This document shows, in pieces, positions 44,901-59,900 of a stretch of 64,000 nucleotides of DNA (position 1 is the first letter of the stretch; each line of letters begins with the position of its first letter). Position numbers and translations under genes: made by a program. The stretch spans positions 8,618,001-8,682,000 of the forward strand of contig NC_088314.1 of NCBI RefSeq assembly GCF_910592395.1, in the 5' to 3' direction. Source of the stretch: Lineus longissimus. Lineage: Eukaryota > Nemertea > Pilidiophora > Heteronemertea > Lineidae. The notes under the pieces were generated by a model. That model was not told the origin of the DNA, searched no databases, and was given only the letters and a program-made list of their open reading frames with translations.

Positions 44901-47900
44901 AACAAAGGTATCTTCATGTACCGTGATACGAGAGCATCGTCAATTAATAGACTATAATGTCTGGTGTTTTATAATTAACCAAAAAAGAAGCGAAACCTTT
45001 TACAACCGAGATCTTGTTGACTTCTGTATTTTTAGTCGCGCTTTGTTTCAGTACGTATAATACAACATGTACATGCCGATTGTGTAACAGGTAAAGCATC
45101 GGGGAATATGCTGAGGTCGGATAATGTATCAGCGGATCATTCCGAGAAAGACTTCTGATGACCATGTAACACACGATTTTTAATGAGGACATCCGGTCAC
45201 AGTGCCAGGATGTAATGACCGATGTGCAATAGATTGTTCTCTACATTTTCCATTTGCATCTCGAAATCGTTTACCCGCGAATCAAATACGCAAACCTTGG
45301 TAGAAGATTATCTTCAAATGATATTGACATTGCCCTGAATGGGAAGTCGATCATCTTTAACCGAGTTCCACTGGATACCACAATACTTCCTCTCTATTAA
45401 AGTTAAACGTTAGTGCTATTTAGATCAAAAACTTACGATTGCCAAAGATTGAATAAGTAAATCATATGGGAATATACCAAAGTCGCACGATATCTCCCCT
45501 ACCACAGCAATTTGGTCAATCCTTACGCGTCAAATATAAAAAAAAACATTTGGGGAATAAGAACTACGATTGCTCGATAAACAAATACACACATTTCTTG
45601 AGGTAAACCAAATTCAATTGATCTACTCGGTATCTCATCAATTTAATGTCCCCTCCTGGACGCACAAGGACTTTTTCTGCAAGATCTGTCTTCGAGAAAA
45701 AAGCTGCAAAGAATGGCATTCGGTACGCCCATCAGTCCTCCGGATTGGACATCGGTGAACATTTTGCCCGCCCCTTTCTCGGTAGCGCCATGTTCATTTT
45801 CAGGAAGCCAACTGGATCGTACATGCTTGCTTTGGTACATCCAGTATAGATGATAAATACTTGAGGTTAAATATTCTAGTACGCAACATACTGTTATCCA
45901 AGATAATTTGAATCCAGACAAAAGAAAAAATAGGCCAACTACTTGTTTTTCCTCTTATGCACTTTACATTTAACGCTAGCTCAATCTCCTCATAAAATCA
46001 CGAGCTAATTTATCATATTTCCTGTCTAAGAAACCCTCTGATAAGGTGATTTTGTATTCTCATCAGATTTTGAGTCAAGTCTTCCTATATCTTTTGCATA
46101 AACACATGTAGATGTTCATGAGAATTTCTTGCGAAGTCGGTGTTTAATGGTTCTGACCCGTGACAATCGTATCGATGATGCGGCACTTGGGAGGTAGTCA
46201 CATGCCGCGAAGGCTCAAGGAAGATTTACTTCAGGGCTCCCTAGGTACTCAATGAATGGTCTGATATCAATGCGTTCTGAGCTGTAGCTTTATGAATGTG
46301 CTTTCGTTGCCATCGGGTCGATTCGCCAAGGACATCACATGAACAGCTCACAGTATACATTAATTTGCTAACTTTGCGACCTAAAACAAGATGTTGCGGC
46401 AGCGTGCTTCTGACAAAGCATGGTGGACAATGGCTAAACGTGAAGAACTTATTGTAGCTGCGGCATGCCATTTGCATACTATACCACAGCTGCCTCATAG
46501 TTTCTTAATATATCATTGCTTGATTACAGATTCTGTAGCGTATTTTTTTCTGCCTGCAAAATTATTAGGTCAGTGATTCTACTACCCCAAGTTGCTGCTG
46601 CATTGACAACAGTATAGATCTGAAAATCCCATCTGTATAATGCCCGGACCGGGATTTGCGGAGCCACTGTGGTCTAGTGGCGCGCTGATGTTCGGCTAGC
46701 AGTCAAGAGGCCCTGATTCAAACCCCACCGTTGGCGTGAGACTCCTGACAGGTATCCCTGTCTTACTTTCCTACCTCAACCCAACGGAATAAATGGGTCA
46801 GAAAGAAGTCGGATGAAAACTTCAGTTGTGATTGACATCCGACTATAAAGCAAAAACCAACACTTTAAACTTGAACAAGATGGCTGAAAAATAATGCTGT
46901 TCACTCATCAAAGTTAGTAAACTTTTCGTGTATTTGCTTGAGATTTTAGGTTGTTGCATGTCAGAGATAACTATCATAGAAAATAAAAGCTATCTTCTAA
47001 CCCAAGCCTTTCGTACATGCAAGTCGATACTACAAACGTTGCGCATATGCCCACATAAAATCCCTTAGGAAGCTTGCTCTTAAAGAAATCTCCTAATGGC
47101 TTGATGCGATCAAACATATTGACATTTGGCTTAAGTCTTACGTTTGGAAATGTCACCCGCTGTCGTACGTCGCGCCAATCTGGTTTCTATCCTGGCTGCC
47201 ATGCTGCAGATACGCACACATGCAATGTACGTATATCGTATGCACGTAACTGTCAACGTACAGCGTAGGGCATCCAGTCGACCGACAGTTTATGCTTAAT
47301 AGAACTTTGGGTTAGAACTTCAATACTTTAAAGAATTTACACAAAAATATCGACTGCCAATAATGGTTGGTATAACCAAAGTCCTTCTGCAATATAATTT
47401 TGTGTTATATTGAAAGACTGGTATAACTCGAACGGAAAAAGTCTAAAAAACATTTTTGTAAGCAGAATGTACAATGAACTCAGCGGGCGTGACGGAGTGT
47501 CCTTTGTATCTGCCAGGGCAGCAAAAAAAAACACCCTAGACGTATGCAAAGTATGCTGTTTGTCTTACCTCCTTCTCCTGAGAATCCTATGTATTTATCA
47601 GGTACGATGACAGCGGGCCCGATGGCGTTATACGCCTGGACGATGATGTCGTATTTTGTATAAGTCTTTAAGCCGCTCACGATGTAACTGTTCAAGGGAT
47701 ATTGAACCTCCGCCGATTGCCATTTTTCGTGATTAGAATGTCGCCGCCATTTTACTACGTATTTGAATCCTGGGCCGTTGTGGTCCACTGGTGGCATCGA
47801 CTAAAAGAAAAGGATACATAAACCTTTGATGCGTAAAGATGATTTGGCTACCCGGGTCGAAAATCCAGCTGAGCTTCTTATAAGCTTGTTAGTTTCGTGT

Positions 47901-50900
47901 TCATCCGCTACAAGATTTGTGTAGAATCTCAGTTAAAATCTTAACTTAGAATTTTAGAAAAAATTCAAAACCAGTGCACGTGCACATGTACACGGAACTG
48001 AATAAGAATCTTATAAGACACTTATCTGGGTTTTCGAACTGGGTCAGGTGGTGGCTGTGGCGTTAGGTCTTTCGAAGTTGTCGAGAAGAGTTTCTCAAAA
48101 TTGAGAACTGGTTCAATAAATCAAGTGAGGATGTTGTGTTTGGTCAGAAAGTTGAGCTTATTCTTTACCAGATTACAATCCAACTTTTTCATCCAATTCA
48201 AATTCTAAAGCCCTGCGTAAACTATCGGATTCAGATAACCAGACGACAGATTATGTCTCCCATTTAATGGGTTTAACGATGTTACCACAATTTAGGGTTG
48301 CTCACTACCGTGGTTACAAGCTGATGTTATTGGCAAAAGGATTAGAAGATATCAATATTTTAATAGTTTGATGAAAAATAAAGAAGAATTAGTTTTAAAG
48401 ATAGGCATTAAACACGAGACAGAATGGCCTTATGGGGCTTCTACATGTAACCGCGTCTAAAGCGAACAAGGAGCATTTGCCTCGAGATGTATCGAAATAA
48501 CTGTTATATACAGGTGTGACGGGGATCACAGATAAGTGTCCGATCTAACAACTTGCTATTTTGCTACTTTATTGGTGGGTGACTCTCTAGCTAAAAACCC
48601 CTCAACGATCCGATCCGTTAAAACCGAGGGCACGAGTTCTGTTTGACCGGTGCTCGTATCTACATTCACGTTTGGAGTTTATGAAAAATACAACCTTGTT
48701 GCGCAGTGTATACCCAACAAAATTCTAATTCTGTTCCATTTCATCTTAAAGTAAAGTCTGCTAGTAACAATCTGACCTCTTTCTTAACAGCGGCCAGGAA
48801 ATATCCTTAGTTCTAAAATATGGTTCTAACAAGAGCCTGGGGACAATGGCGTATCCCAATGACGATATCAGGAGATCAGGATGGGGTTACTCATTAAGAA
48901 TGTACTAAGCAAAGCCCGGAAAAGCTGGCCCAAGAGAGTGCTATGCCATGGATATGATAATAAATGTCCCGCTTTGCTGTAGTGCTAGTACGTTCACTGT
49001 GTCTTGGATGAAGGTTTACATTAGCAAATGACAGGGAATATGCTCGACAAGAGCTATCCTGTTGTACACATTCTCACATATCAAGCCTGCATCTTGTATC
49101 TTACCTACCTCCCATGATATGACCATATTTCTTTCCGAGGTTCCTCTCCCGACCGGATCTTTGGGGTTGCGATCAGGCCGCACGGGCGGGACACTACACG
49201 TGGACTCCGTCATTCCCGGGAGGCTCCACCCTACCGCATTGTGCGCTGACACGCGGAGACGAACATCCGCATTCCCAGGCAGCTTCAAAAGAAACAAGAA
49301 AGATCAGAAATACATTGGAACCTCACATAGCGGACACATCTCTAGAAGGGACACCCTCTCTATTAAGGACACTGCAGTTGGTCCCAAACGGGTCGTTTCC
49401 ATTGCATTCGAGATCTATAATCAGAACACCTCTCAATTAAGGAGAGCATTTGTCAGTTCCAAGGGTGTCCTTAATAGAGAGGTCCTAATGTATGTTCTAA
49501 AAGATCAAAGACGAACAAATATAATAGTTTGTTTAAAGTATGGCTCTATCAAGAAAATCCATGTTGCCATGGCCGTACCCTCTCACGGTTTCGTACACCA
49601 TAATACTTGTTGCCTTTCTTGTCACACCTGGTCAAATCCCTTCTGCCGCTTCACTAACCTGAATAGATGCCTTAGTCTGCGTTCCGCCTACTGTCTGAGC
49701 ATCATACCATTCCGCAGGGTTGACGGACGTGCTGTACTGTATTCTGTAGATCATGAGGAGGTGTCCTGGTTTCTTTGGATGGTTCCATTGCAGTCTCGCA
49801 CGCCGCTCTCCGCATTTTGTGATACGGACGTTACGGGGTGGGCCAGGCAACTCTGTAAAAATTCATCGAAAATAGTGTTGGATTAATAGGTGCTTTTGTA
49901 AGACCAGATGCTGTCAAAGTGGAAATGGAAGGGTGGTCGATGAACAGACGTTCTGATCTTGGTGTCTTTGGGAGATGGTTCCACTGCAAACTGGTACACC
50001 GCTCTCTTAGCGTCCATTTCTAAGATATACAACTTTAGAAGATACTAGAGACAGTTTTTTTCTGAATAACCCGATATGTGGTGAAACCATACCAGTTTAA
50101 CATTCAATGACAAAGATCTCGTTTTAGCTATCCGGTTAGCTTTTAGTTCAATAAACATAAACCTGTGATGTGAGCTGTAAATAAATTGGCGTTTGAAAAC
50201 GATGCATGCATGTGACTTTACAAGGTCTTTGGCTCGATGATTGCTCGAAGTCCAAACCTGCCCACGTTTATGATAGAGTACATTGTGCACTGATTGAGAT
50301 AGGATTTCTTCTACGACTGAACTCCTCTTTGCAACTCTAAAAGCTTAATCCATCGTTCCGTTAGCCGAGTGTGTATTCGACACATGGTTTGAATGAGCGG
50401 ACAAGAACCATAATGGCACAAATCGAATTACAACAAGCCAGTATGAACCTACCCACTCTACCAACTGAAAGTAGCCTCGATCAAGGGAAGTGCATTTACA
50501 AGAAGGTATACGCGGATGTTTTCTATCTCTACACATGTGCAATCACCCCTGTTGTCTTCATAGGAATAATGCTAAACATCTCGAACTTTGTCGTTCTTCG
50601 TACCATGCATAATGTCGCCAAGACGTCAGTTTATCTTCTGAAGGCACTCGCAGTATGCGATCTATTCTTTCTTACCATTTGCTTAATATATTTCTTTATA
50701 CGTCACATGGTCGTGTATTTTACCAACAGGATTGAACTTTTCGCAAGGCCTGACAACCGTATTGGTGTAGTCATAGCCTTCGCAACAGCCCCGTTGTATT
50801 ACGCCTCTCTCATGAGCAGGAACTGGTTGGTCGTCCTGATCACTTCAGAGAGGTTTGTTAACATCGTGTTTCCACTCTGGGCAAGAAGGAATTGCGACGA

Positions 50901-53900
50901 GGGTAAGTTAGGCAAGATAGCGGTTGGTATTGGAGTGGCCTCTTTTGCCTGTTATGGTCAGCGGTACTGGTACCATTATCTAGCTGTAGGAATCAACCCG
51001 TGTACCCATGACACTGAGGTTGTCATGCATCTTCGCCCAATCAACACGCCGTTAATAGATAAAATAACCTATATGGTCGGACTTTATCTAACCCCTGTTA
51101 TCCTCATTTACTCAATGAATATTATACTCGTCATTTCCGTGAGAAATTCGATGAAGAGACGCCTTAAAATGAATGATACCCATAGTCAGACCGAGAAGGC
51201 TCAAACTCAGGCCACTGTCACGATTTTAGCTTTAATAGGTCTATTTACAATTTGCGAGACACTACCTATCGTTGATCGACTCATAGCAACCGCTGGCGTC
51301 AAATTCGCCGCTGACAGCCCGTTTTACAACTACGGGAGAAAGATAGGCTTGCTTCTCATCGTGTGCGATTCAGCTCTGAACTTCGTCGCTTACTGCATAT
51401 CCAACAGAATATTCCGAGAGAATTTCATCAAATTCCTTAAATCAAAGTAGACACATTGCGTCATCGTCTACATTATTCACTTACAGATGTACACATTTAG
51501 CTGCTAGAACAATCTTTTTTGTCGCCTGACCCCGATAGTTCCGCGTGTACGCATATCATGAAATGTATTCCAGGATTGAATTGGCGGACGCGGAGTCAGA
51601 CCGAATAGACCCAAAGCCTGATGTCACTCTGAAAAAGCGGCGAGATCGTTAACTCAGGCACTGCCGACATGGACGACAGGAGATTCATGTTTCTTCGCAT
51701 CCTCGGTTCGGTGCTTACTCAGGCTTGAATACGATAAATCACGTGTGGCCTATGGTTTGCTTTTTATCATTCGATTCATACCCAAGAGACACAGGATTTC
51801 TGTAATTGCACTCGTGACGCATTTTCCATACGTCAGACCAATCGGACAAGAGTGCCAACAACTGCGAAAAAAGCCCTTTTCCGGATCAAAAATTCACTGA
51901 TTAAAAAATGAAATCGCATTTGCAGGTTGTGATGTGATAGATTGAACTAAATGAGGCTTAAGGCGAAAGGTAAAAACAAGTGAGTCGTTTCATCATTGGA
52001 TCACCTAAGGTAAAAAATCTTACATAGATACTGCTTGCAGGAAACTCATCGATGGGGTGGTGTTGAAACCATGAGGGTGCTTCCTGCATCAACCTGGTCA
52101 CAAATCGTGCTTAGGTTGAATACGATAGACCACATCTGGCCTGCGTTAACTATTCTGCATTCGATTTCGATACCCAAGTGACTCCTGGTTTCAGTAACTC
52201 TTGACACGTTTGGTCTGAAATAAGCCAGGTCAATCGGATCAGACTCCAAACCAGTGTGGCAAAGCCTTTTTCCGGATTAGCTTTTCAATACTTGCAGACG
52301 GCAAATAGTTAGCAGTGTGCCGAATTAAATTAGATCGAGGATGTTTTGTGGGAACAGAGTTGACATTTTATGGCTGATATCTAGGACATCGGCAAGGAAC
52401 AGCGAATCCAAGAGTACATCATGGCTACGAATGCACAAATAAAGAACTGAAAATAATCGAATCAGTTTAATAGCGTGGCCATCCTTTAAGACGAAAAGCA
52501 ACGCTCTTAACCTCATCAAGTATCAGAGTTGAGAAGGATAAGGTCCAACTGTGATCGTCTGAAGTTATGTAGTCGAACCCCGGCACAATAATTAGCAACG
52601 TCATCCACGCTGCATTCACAACCAGTAAGCCAGAAACACTAGTCAGAACCGCAAGTTGTTTCGAGCGAGATCGGCAAACATACGGAAAATAGAATTCTTC
52701 AGGAGTATCATGATATCATGTTCTGAATAACTCCTAGTTGTACTATGAGCAAAGTGGTAAATTGATAATTGCCGAGACAAGAGTCTTAGAACATCAAATA
52801 TTCTCATGCCATTTCGTCTCAGACTAACGAAATCTCGTGACTGGTTTAATCAATCCACGAGAGACGGTGATAATTTCTCTATATTCTAACCGCAAACAAC
52901 ACTCTAACAGTATCAAATTCAACACGTTCATCTTTTCATGGTATCTCGCGTTACAATATATGTCATCCGTCTGATGTGATAATTCTTGATAGCAACTGCT
53001 GTGAGACCAATGCGACTCTAACTTACTTGAATAATTTAACACTGCGGTGGCTTTGGGTTACGCCTAATAACCCTAGAGGCAGTCAGTGTCATTTTGACTC
53101 TCTCTCATCCTACAAACGAGTTTTGAAATTAGAGAGTCGACCGGCGCCTCGCAGGGATTAACTCCAGACGATGGCTACACCACAAATTTACGAGAGTTGT
53201 TCGTTCCCTACACAGTTCAATTGAATTGCCTAATCTTTAGCCCCTTTTATTGACAACTTCCAAGCTGTAAACGATGTTCCTTTGCATCCACTTGACATCA
53301 TATAGGCAAAGAACTCATTCTTGCCGTTTACGTCTAATTGTACAAAGATGTAAGAAACTCAGTCGACACATTTAGATTCTTCTGAAACATATTCAACAAC
53401 TTGTTATTTTGCGTCGACGAAGACACTCAGAAACAATTTTACATGTCGATCTACCATCGTTGCGCGTATTTTCCATCTTGAAAGGAGGAGACATCAGGAT
53501 TGATGTTCCCGACGATAAGTCGGTATGCAGTTTTACAAATGAATTCACAATTATTCACAAATGAATTAATCATTACTTTAATCCTAATGGATTGTTCAAG
53601 TTCATTCTAATTTCCCCACGCCGTGGTACAGATTGTAAACCATCTATAATTGTTTCTTATAAAAGGAACGTCAACCCGCAGTCTGATCATCTCTTCGCTC
53701 GTTCGCACCATTCGTGCTTTGAAGAGATTTTTAAATGAAAAATGGTGGCATATTGGAATTGAATGGTTTTTAATCCAGTTGAATTTTTATCGGAATCCAA
53801 TCTACAGGGAATGGAAGTGAAATGCTCCATGATCATGCATCTTGCAGACAAACAAAACACCTCTTAAGGACATCATGATCCCACGGCTTTGGCATCGCTC

Positions 53901-56900
53901 TACCCTCTACACCATAGAGGTACAAATAAAACGCAAAAAAATGTTACTTTTTAAGTAATAGGTTTTTCACAGGAGTGTTAAAAGTAATGGCATCCAGGAT
54001 TACCTTCCACGCTTTCTCGAGACGTTGGTAAGCGGTAATCCATTAGAATGGGATGGTTTTTCATCAAGTAAATTTCGGATGGTCAGAGGATCATTAAGTT
54101 GTGATGGTTTTTCATCTGGTTAGTTTCGGATAGTAATCGGATCAAATGAAGTAAAATGCCCATTTATCATTCACATCAGTTCAAAAGACATCATCGGACC
54201 CCTCGGCTTTGACATTAATTTACTCTCTCTGCTCCCGGGAACGGTACAACCAGAGTCTTAAAAGACTCTGGTACAACTAAAAATAATACAAGTGAGGACA
54301 GAAGAAGGTTTGAGTTATTGGTTTTGAGGCTTTTCAGGTAACGTAAGTATGAAAGTAAAATGACTGACTTCCACGGTCGTAATCTTTGTGTGTGATTTGA
54401 CACATGGTGAACATGGAATATGCAAAATTTCATGAATGAATTTTACCACCAATCCATCTGTGGTAACTGAAATAATATCAAAAATAGATTCAAGTTAAGT
54501 GCAAGCCTCTTAATGACAACGAAAAAAGATTTGGCCAAACATTCAGAGGCATGTGTCCTTCATGGATAGTATGAAAAAAAATCCTGTTGACCCTGGTATG
54601 CATACAGACACACTGTACATCCTTGTCCGTGCTAGATAATCGCTCGTAAAGACCTGGCGAAGATTTGCTAATGTAACATAATTGTCCGTGGCTAATTTCT
54701 CTTATCACAGTATTCAAGAAGAATGCGACACCCAATGATATATTCTTCCCCGCGTCCGATACCATCTTAGATCATCATACTCCCTTTATTAGCTAATTAC
54801 TCGCATCGTTATTAGCCGCTAATGACAATTAGATAGACATCGAATGGGCACAGCGCATGCCAGCAAACAAAATTACCAATAATACGACCATAGAATGTCT
54901 TTATGCCAGAATAATGGACAGTGCTATCACCATGGTTTTTATACTAATGATTATTCCTTTGAGATATCATGTTAGTATCCTCTAATTGTATTTTCGATCA
55001 TATGTATTTTCGATCAGTTTTTTCTGAATAACCCGATATGTAGTGAATCCATACCAGTTTAACATTCAATGACAAAGATCTCGTTTTAGCTTTCTGGTTA
55101 GCTTTTAGTTCAATAACCATAAACCTGTGATGTGAGCTGTAAATAAATTGGCGTTTGAAAACGATGCATGCATGTGACTTTACAAGGTCTTTGGCTCGAT
55201 GATTGCTCGAAGTCCAAACCTGCCCACGTTTATGATAGAGTACATTGTGCACTGATTGAGATAGGATTTCTTCTACAGCTGAACTCCTCTTTGCAACTTT
55301 AAAAGCTTAATCCATCGTTAGCCAAGTGTGTATTCGACACATGGTTTGAATGAGCGGACAAGAACCATAATGGCACAAATCGAATTACAACAAGCCAGTA
55401 TGAACCTACCCACTCTACCAACTGAAAGTAGCCTCGATCAAGGGAAGTGCATTTACAAGAAGGTATACGCGGATGTTTTCTATCTCTACACATGCGCAAT
55501 CACCCCTGTTGTCTTCATAGGAATAATGCTAAACATATCGAACTTTGTCGTTCTTCGTACCATGCATAATGTCGCCAAGACGTCAGTTTATCTCCTGAAG
55601 GCACTCGCAGTATGCGATCTATTCTTTCTTACCATTTGCTTAATATATTTCTTTATTCGTCACATGGTCGTGTATTTTACCAACAGGATTGAACTTTTCG
55701 CAAGGCCTGACAACCGTATTGGTGTAGTCATAGCCTTCGCAACAGCCCCGTTGTATTACGCCTCTCTCATGAGCAGGAACTGGTTGGTCGTCCTGATCAC
55801 TTCAGAGAGGTTTGTTAACATCGTGTTTCCACTCTGGGCAAGAAGGAATTGCGACGAGGGTAAGTTAGGCAAGATAGCGGTTGGTATTGGAGTGATCTCT
55901 TTTGCCTGTTATGGTCTGCGGTACTGGCACCATTATCTAGCTGTAGGAATCAACCCGTGTACCCATGACACTGAGGTTGTCATGCATCTTCGCCCAATCA
56001 ACTGGCCATTAATAGATACCATAACCTATATGGTCGGACTTTATCTAACCCCTGTTATCCTCATTTACTCAATGAATATTATCCTCGTCATTTCCGTAAG
56101 AAACTCGATGAAGAGACGCCTTAAAATGAATGATACCCACAGTCAGACCGAGAAGGCTCAAACTCAGGCCACTGTCACGATTTTAGCTTTAATATGTCTA
56201 TTTACGATTTGCGAGACACTACCTATCGTTGATCGACTCATAGCAACCGCTGGCGTCAAATTCGCCGATGACAGCCCGTTTTACAACTACGGAAGAAAGA
56301 TAGGCTTGCTTCTCATCGTGTGCGATTCAGCTCTGAACTTCGTCGCTTACTGCATATCCAACAGAATATTCCGAGAGAATTTCATCAAATTCCTTAAATC
56401 AAAGTAGACACATTGCGTCATCGTCTACATTATTCACTTACAGATGTACACATTTAGCTGCTAGAACAATCTTTTTTGTCGCCTGACCCCGATAGTTCCG
56501 CGTGTACGCATATCATGAAATGTATTCCAGGATTGAATTGGCGGACGTGGAGTCAGACCGAAAAGACCCAAACCCAGCCTGATGTCACTCTGAAAAAGTG
56601 GCGAGATCGCTAACTCAGGCACTGCTGACATGGGCGACAGGAGATTCATGTTTTTTGCATCCTCAGTTTAGTGCTTACTCAGGCTTGAATACGATAGATC
56701 ACGTGTGGCCTATGGTTTGCTTTTTATCATTCGATTCATACCCAAGAGACAACGGATTTCTGTAATTGCACTCGTGACGCATTTTCCATACGTCAGACCA
56801 ATCGGACAAGAGTGCCAACAACTGCGAAAAAAGCCCTTTTCCGGATCAAAAATTCACTGATTAAAAAATGAAATCGCATTTGCAGGTTGTGATGTGATAG

Positions 56901-59900
56901 ATTGAACAAAATGACGCTTTACGCGAACATTAAAAACAAGTGAGTCGTTTTATCATTGGATCACCTAAGGTAAAAAAATCTTACATAGATACTGCTTGCA
57001 GGGAACTCATCGGTGGGGTGGTGTTGAAACCATGAGGGTGCTTCCTGCATCAACCTGGTCACAAATCGTGCTTAGGTTGAATACGATAGACCACATCTGG
57101 CCTGCGTTAACTATTCTTCATTCGATTTCAATACCCAAGTGACTCCTGGGTTCAGTAATTGCACTCTTGACACGTTTGGTCTGACATAAGCCAGGTCAAT
57201 CGGATCAGACTCCAAACCAGTGTGGCAAAGCCTTTTTCCGGATTAGCTTTTCAATACTTGCAGACGGCAAATAGTTAGCAGTGTGCCGAATTTAATTAGA
57301 TCGAGGATGTTTTGTGGGAACATAGTTGACATTTTATGGCTGATATCTAGGACATCGGCAAGGAACAGCGAATCCGAGAGTACATCATGGCTACGAATGC
57401 ACAAATAAAGAACTGAAAATAATCGAATCAGTTTAATAGCGTGGCCATCCTTAAAGACGAAAAGCAACGCTCTTAACCTCATCAAGTATCAGAGTTGAGA
57501 AGGATAAGGTCCAACTGTGGTCGCCTGAAGTTTTGTAGTCGAACCCCGGTGTAACATCTGTGGTTGTTCCCCATGTGTCAGTGTTTCCAAACAATAGGCA
57601 GCTAGAGAGACCACGACTTTTCAATAGGGGGGATACACAGAAAAACTTGTCAATCTATTTTTGAGCGTTCCCAAACAATGAGGGGAAACACTCACACACG
57701 GGAAACACTCACATATATTACACCTGCACCATAATTAGCAACGTCAACCACGCTGCATTCACAACCAGTAAGCCAAGAACACTAGTCAGAACCGCAAGTT
57801 GTTTAGAGCGAGATCTGCAAACATACGGAAAATAGAATTCTTCAGGAGTATCATGATATCATGTTCTGAATAACTCCTAGTTGTACTATGAGCAAAGTGG
57901 TAAATTGATAATTGCCGAGACAAGAGTCTTAGAACATCAAATATTCTCATGCCATTTCGTCTCAGACTAACGAAATCTCGTGACTGGTTTAATCAATCCA
58001 CGAGAGACGGTGATAATTCCTCTATTCTAACCGCAAACAACACTCTAACAGTATCAAATTCAACACGTTCATCTTTTCATGGTATCTCGCGTTACAATAT
58101 ATGTCATCCGTCTGATGTGATAATTCTTGATAGCAACTGCTGTGAGACCAATGCGACTCTAACTTACTTGAATAATTTAACACTGCGGTGGCTTTGGGTT
58201 ACGCCTAATAACCCTAGAGGCAGTCAGTGTCATTTTGACTCTCTCTCATCCTACAAACGAGTTTTGAAATTAGAGAGTCGACCGGCGCCTCGCAGGGATT
58301 AACTCCAGACGATGGCTACACCACAAATTTACGAGAGTTGTTCGTTCCCTACACGGTTCAATTGAATTGCCAATCTTTAGCCCCTTTTATTGACAACTTT
58401 CAAGCTGTAAACGATGTTCCTTTGCATCCACTTGACATCATGTAGGCAAAGAACTCATTCTTGCCGTTTACGTCTAATTGCACAAAGATGTAAGAAACTC
58501 AGTCGACACATTTAGATTCTCCTGAAACATATTCAACAACTTGTTATTTTGCGTCGACGAAGACACTCCGAAACAGTTTTACATGCCGATCTACCGTCGT
58601 TGTGGGTATTTTCCATCTTGAAAGGAGGAGACATCAGGATTGATGTTCCCCGACGATAAGTCGGTATGCAGTTTTACAAATGAATTCACAATTATTCACA
58701 AATGAATTAATCATTACTTTAATCCTAATGGATTGTTCAAGTTCATTCTAATTTCCCCACGCCGTGGTACAGATTGTAAACCATCTATAATTGTTTCTTA
58801 TAAAAGGAACGTCAACCCGCAGTCTGATCATCTCTTTGCTCGTTCACACCATTCGTGCTTTGAAGAGATTTTTAAATGAAAAATGGTGGCATATTGGAAT
58901 TGAATGGTTTTTAATCCAGTTGAATTTTTATTGGAATCCAATCTACAGGGAATGGAAGTGAAATGCTCCATGATCATGCATGTTGCGGACAAACAAAACA
59001 CCTCTTAAGGACATCTTGACCCCACGGCTTTGGCATCGCTCTACCCTCCACACCATAGAGGTACAAATAAAACGCAAAAAAATGTTACTTTTTAAGTAAT
59101 AGGTTTTTCACAGGAGTGTTAAAAGTAATGGCATCCAGGATTACCTTCCACGCTTTCTCGAGACGTTGGTAAGCGGTAATCCATTAGAATGGGATGGTTT
59201 TTCATCAAGTAAATTTCGGATGGTAAGAGGATCATTAAGTTGTGATGGTTTTTCATCTGGTTAGTTTCGGATAGTAATCGGATCAAATGAAGTAAAATGC
59301 CCATTTATCATTCACATCAGTTCAAAAGACATGATCGGACCCCTCGGCTTTGACATCAATTTACTCTCTCTGCTCCCGGGAACGGTACAACCAGAGTCTT
59401 AAAAGACTCTGGTACAACTAAAACTAATACAAGTGAGGACAGAAGAAGGTTTGAGTTATTGGTTTTGAGGCTTTTCAGGTAACGTAAGTATGAAAGTAAA
59501 ATGACTGACTGCCACGGTCGTAATCTTTGTGTGTGATTTGCCGCATGGTGAATATGGAATATGCAAAACTTCATGAATGAATTTTACCACCAATCCATCT
59601 GTGGTAACTGAAATAATATCAAAAATAGATTCAAGTTCAGTGCAAGCCTCTTAATGACAACGAAAAAAGATTTGGCCAAACATTCAGAGGCATGTGTCCT
59701 TCATGGATAGTATGAAAAAAAATCCTGTTGACCCTGGTATGCATACAGACACACTGTACATCCTTGTCCGTGCTAGATAATCGCTCGTAAAGACCTGGCG
59801 AAGATTTGCTAATGTAACATAATCGTCCGTGGCTAATTTCTCTTATCACAGTATTCAAGAAGAATGCGACACCCAATGATATATTCTTTTCCGCGTCCGA

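Larger units (their letters stand above)
50052..55003. repeat. 5-kb tandem duplication, unit A
   Basis: The unit starts at CAGTTTTTTTCTGAATAACC and ends at ATTGTATTTTCGATCATAT. It contains one GPCR gene and about 3.5 kb of downstream non-coding DNA and is matched along its whole length by unit B. It lies inside the first intron of the minus-strand FN3 gene. An older, diverged internal duplication is also present (about 51713-51900 against 52105-52290). Confidence 0.92.

Noticed and set aside
46661-46740. Functional tRNA gene
   Set aside because: Boxes A and B are present but the acceptor and anticodon arms do not pair and a SINE-like tail follows.
49062-49886. 274-codon + strand open frame
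   Set aside because: It is antisense to FN3 exons 2 and 3 and covers a MITE. The minus strand shows clear FN3 domains and splice sites, so this frame is a shadow.
54490-54765. Minus-strand frames in the duplicated units considered as missing Ig exons
   Set aside because: No Cys-x(n)-Trp-x(n)-Tyr-x-Cys Ig pattern and no fitting splice sites in either unit.
57949-58302. 117-codon frame in unit B rich in N-glycosylation sites
   Set aside because: In unit A the equivalent stretch is broken by small indels while silent positions are not favoured, so the frame is not conserved as protein.
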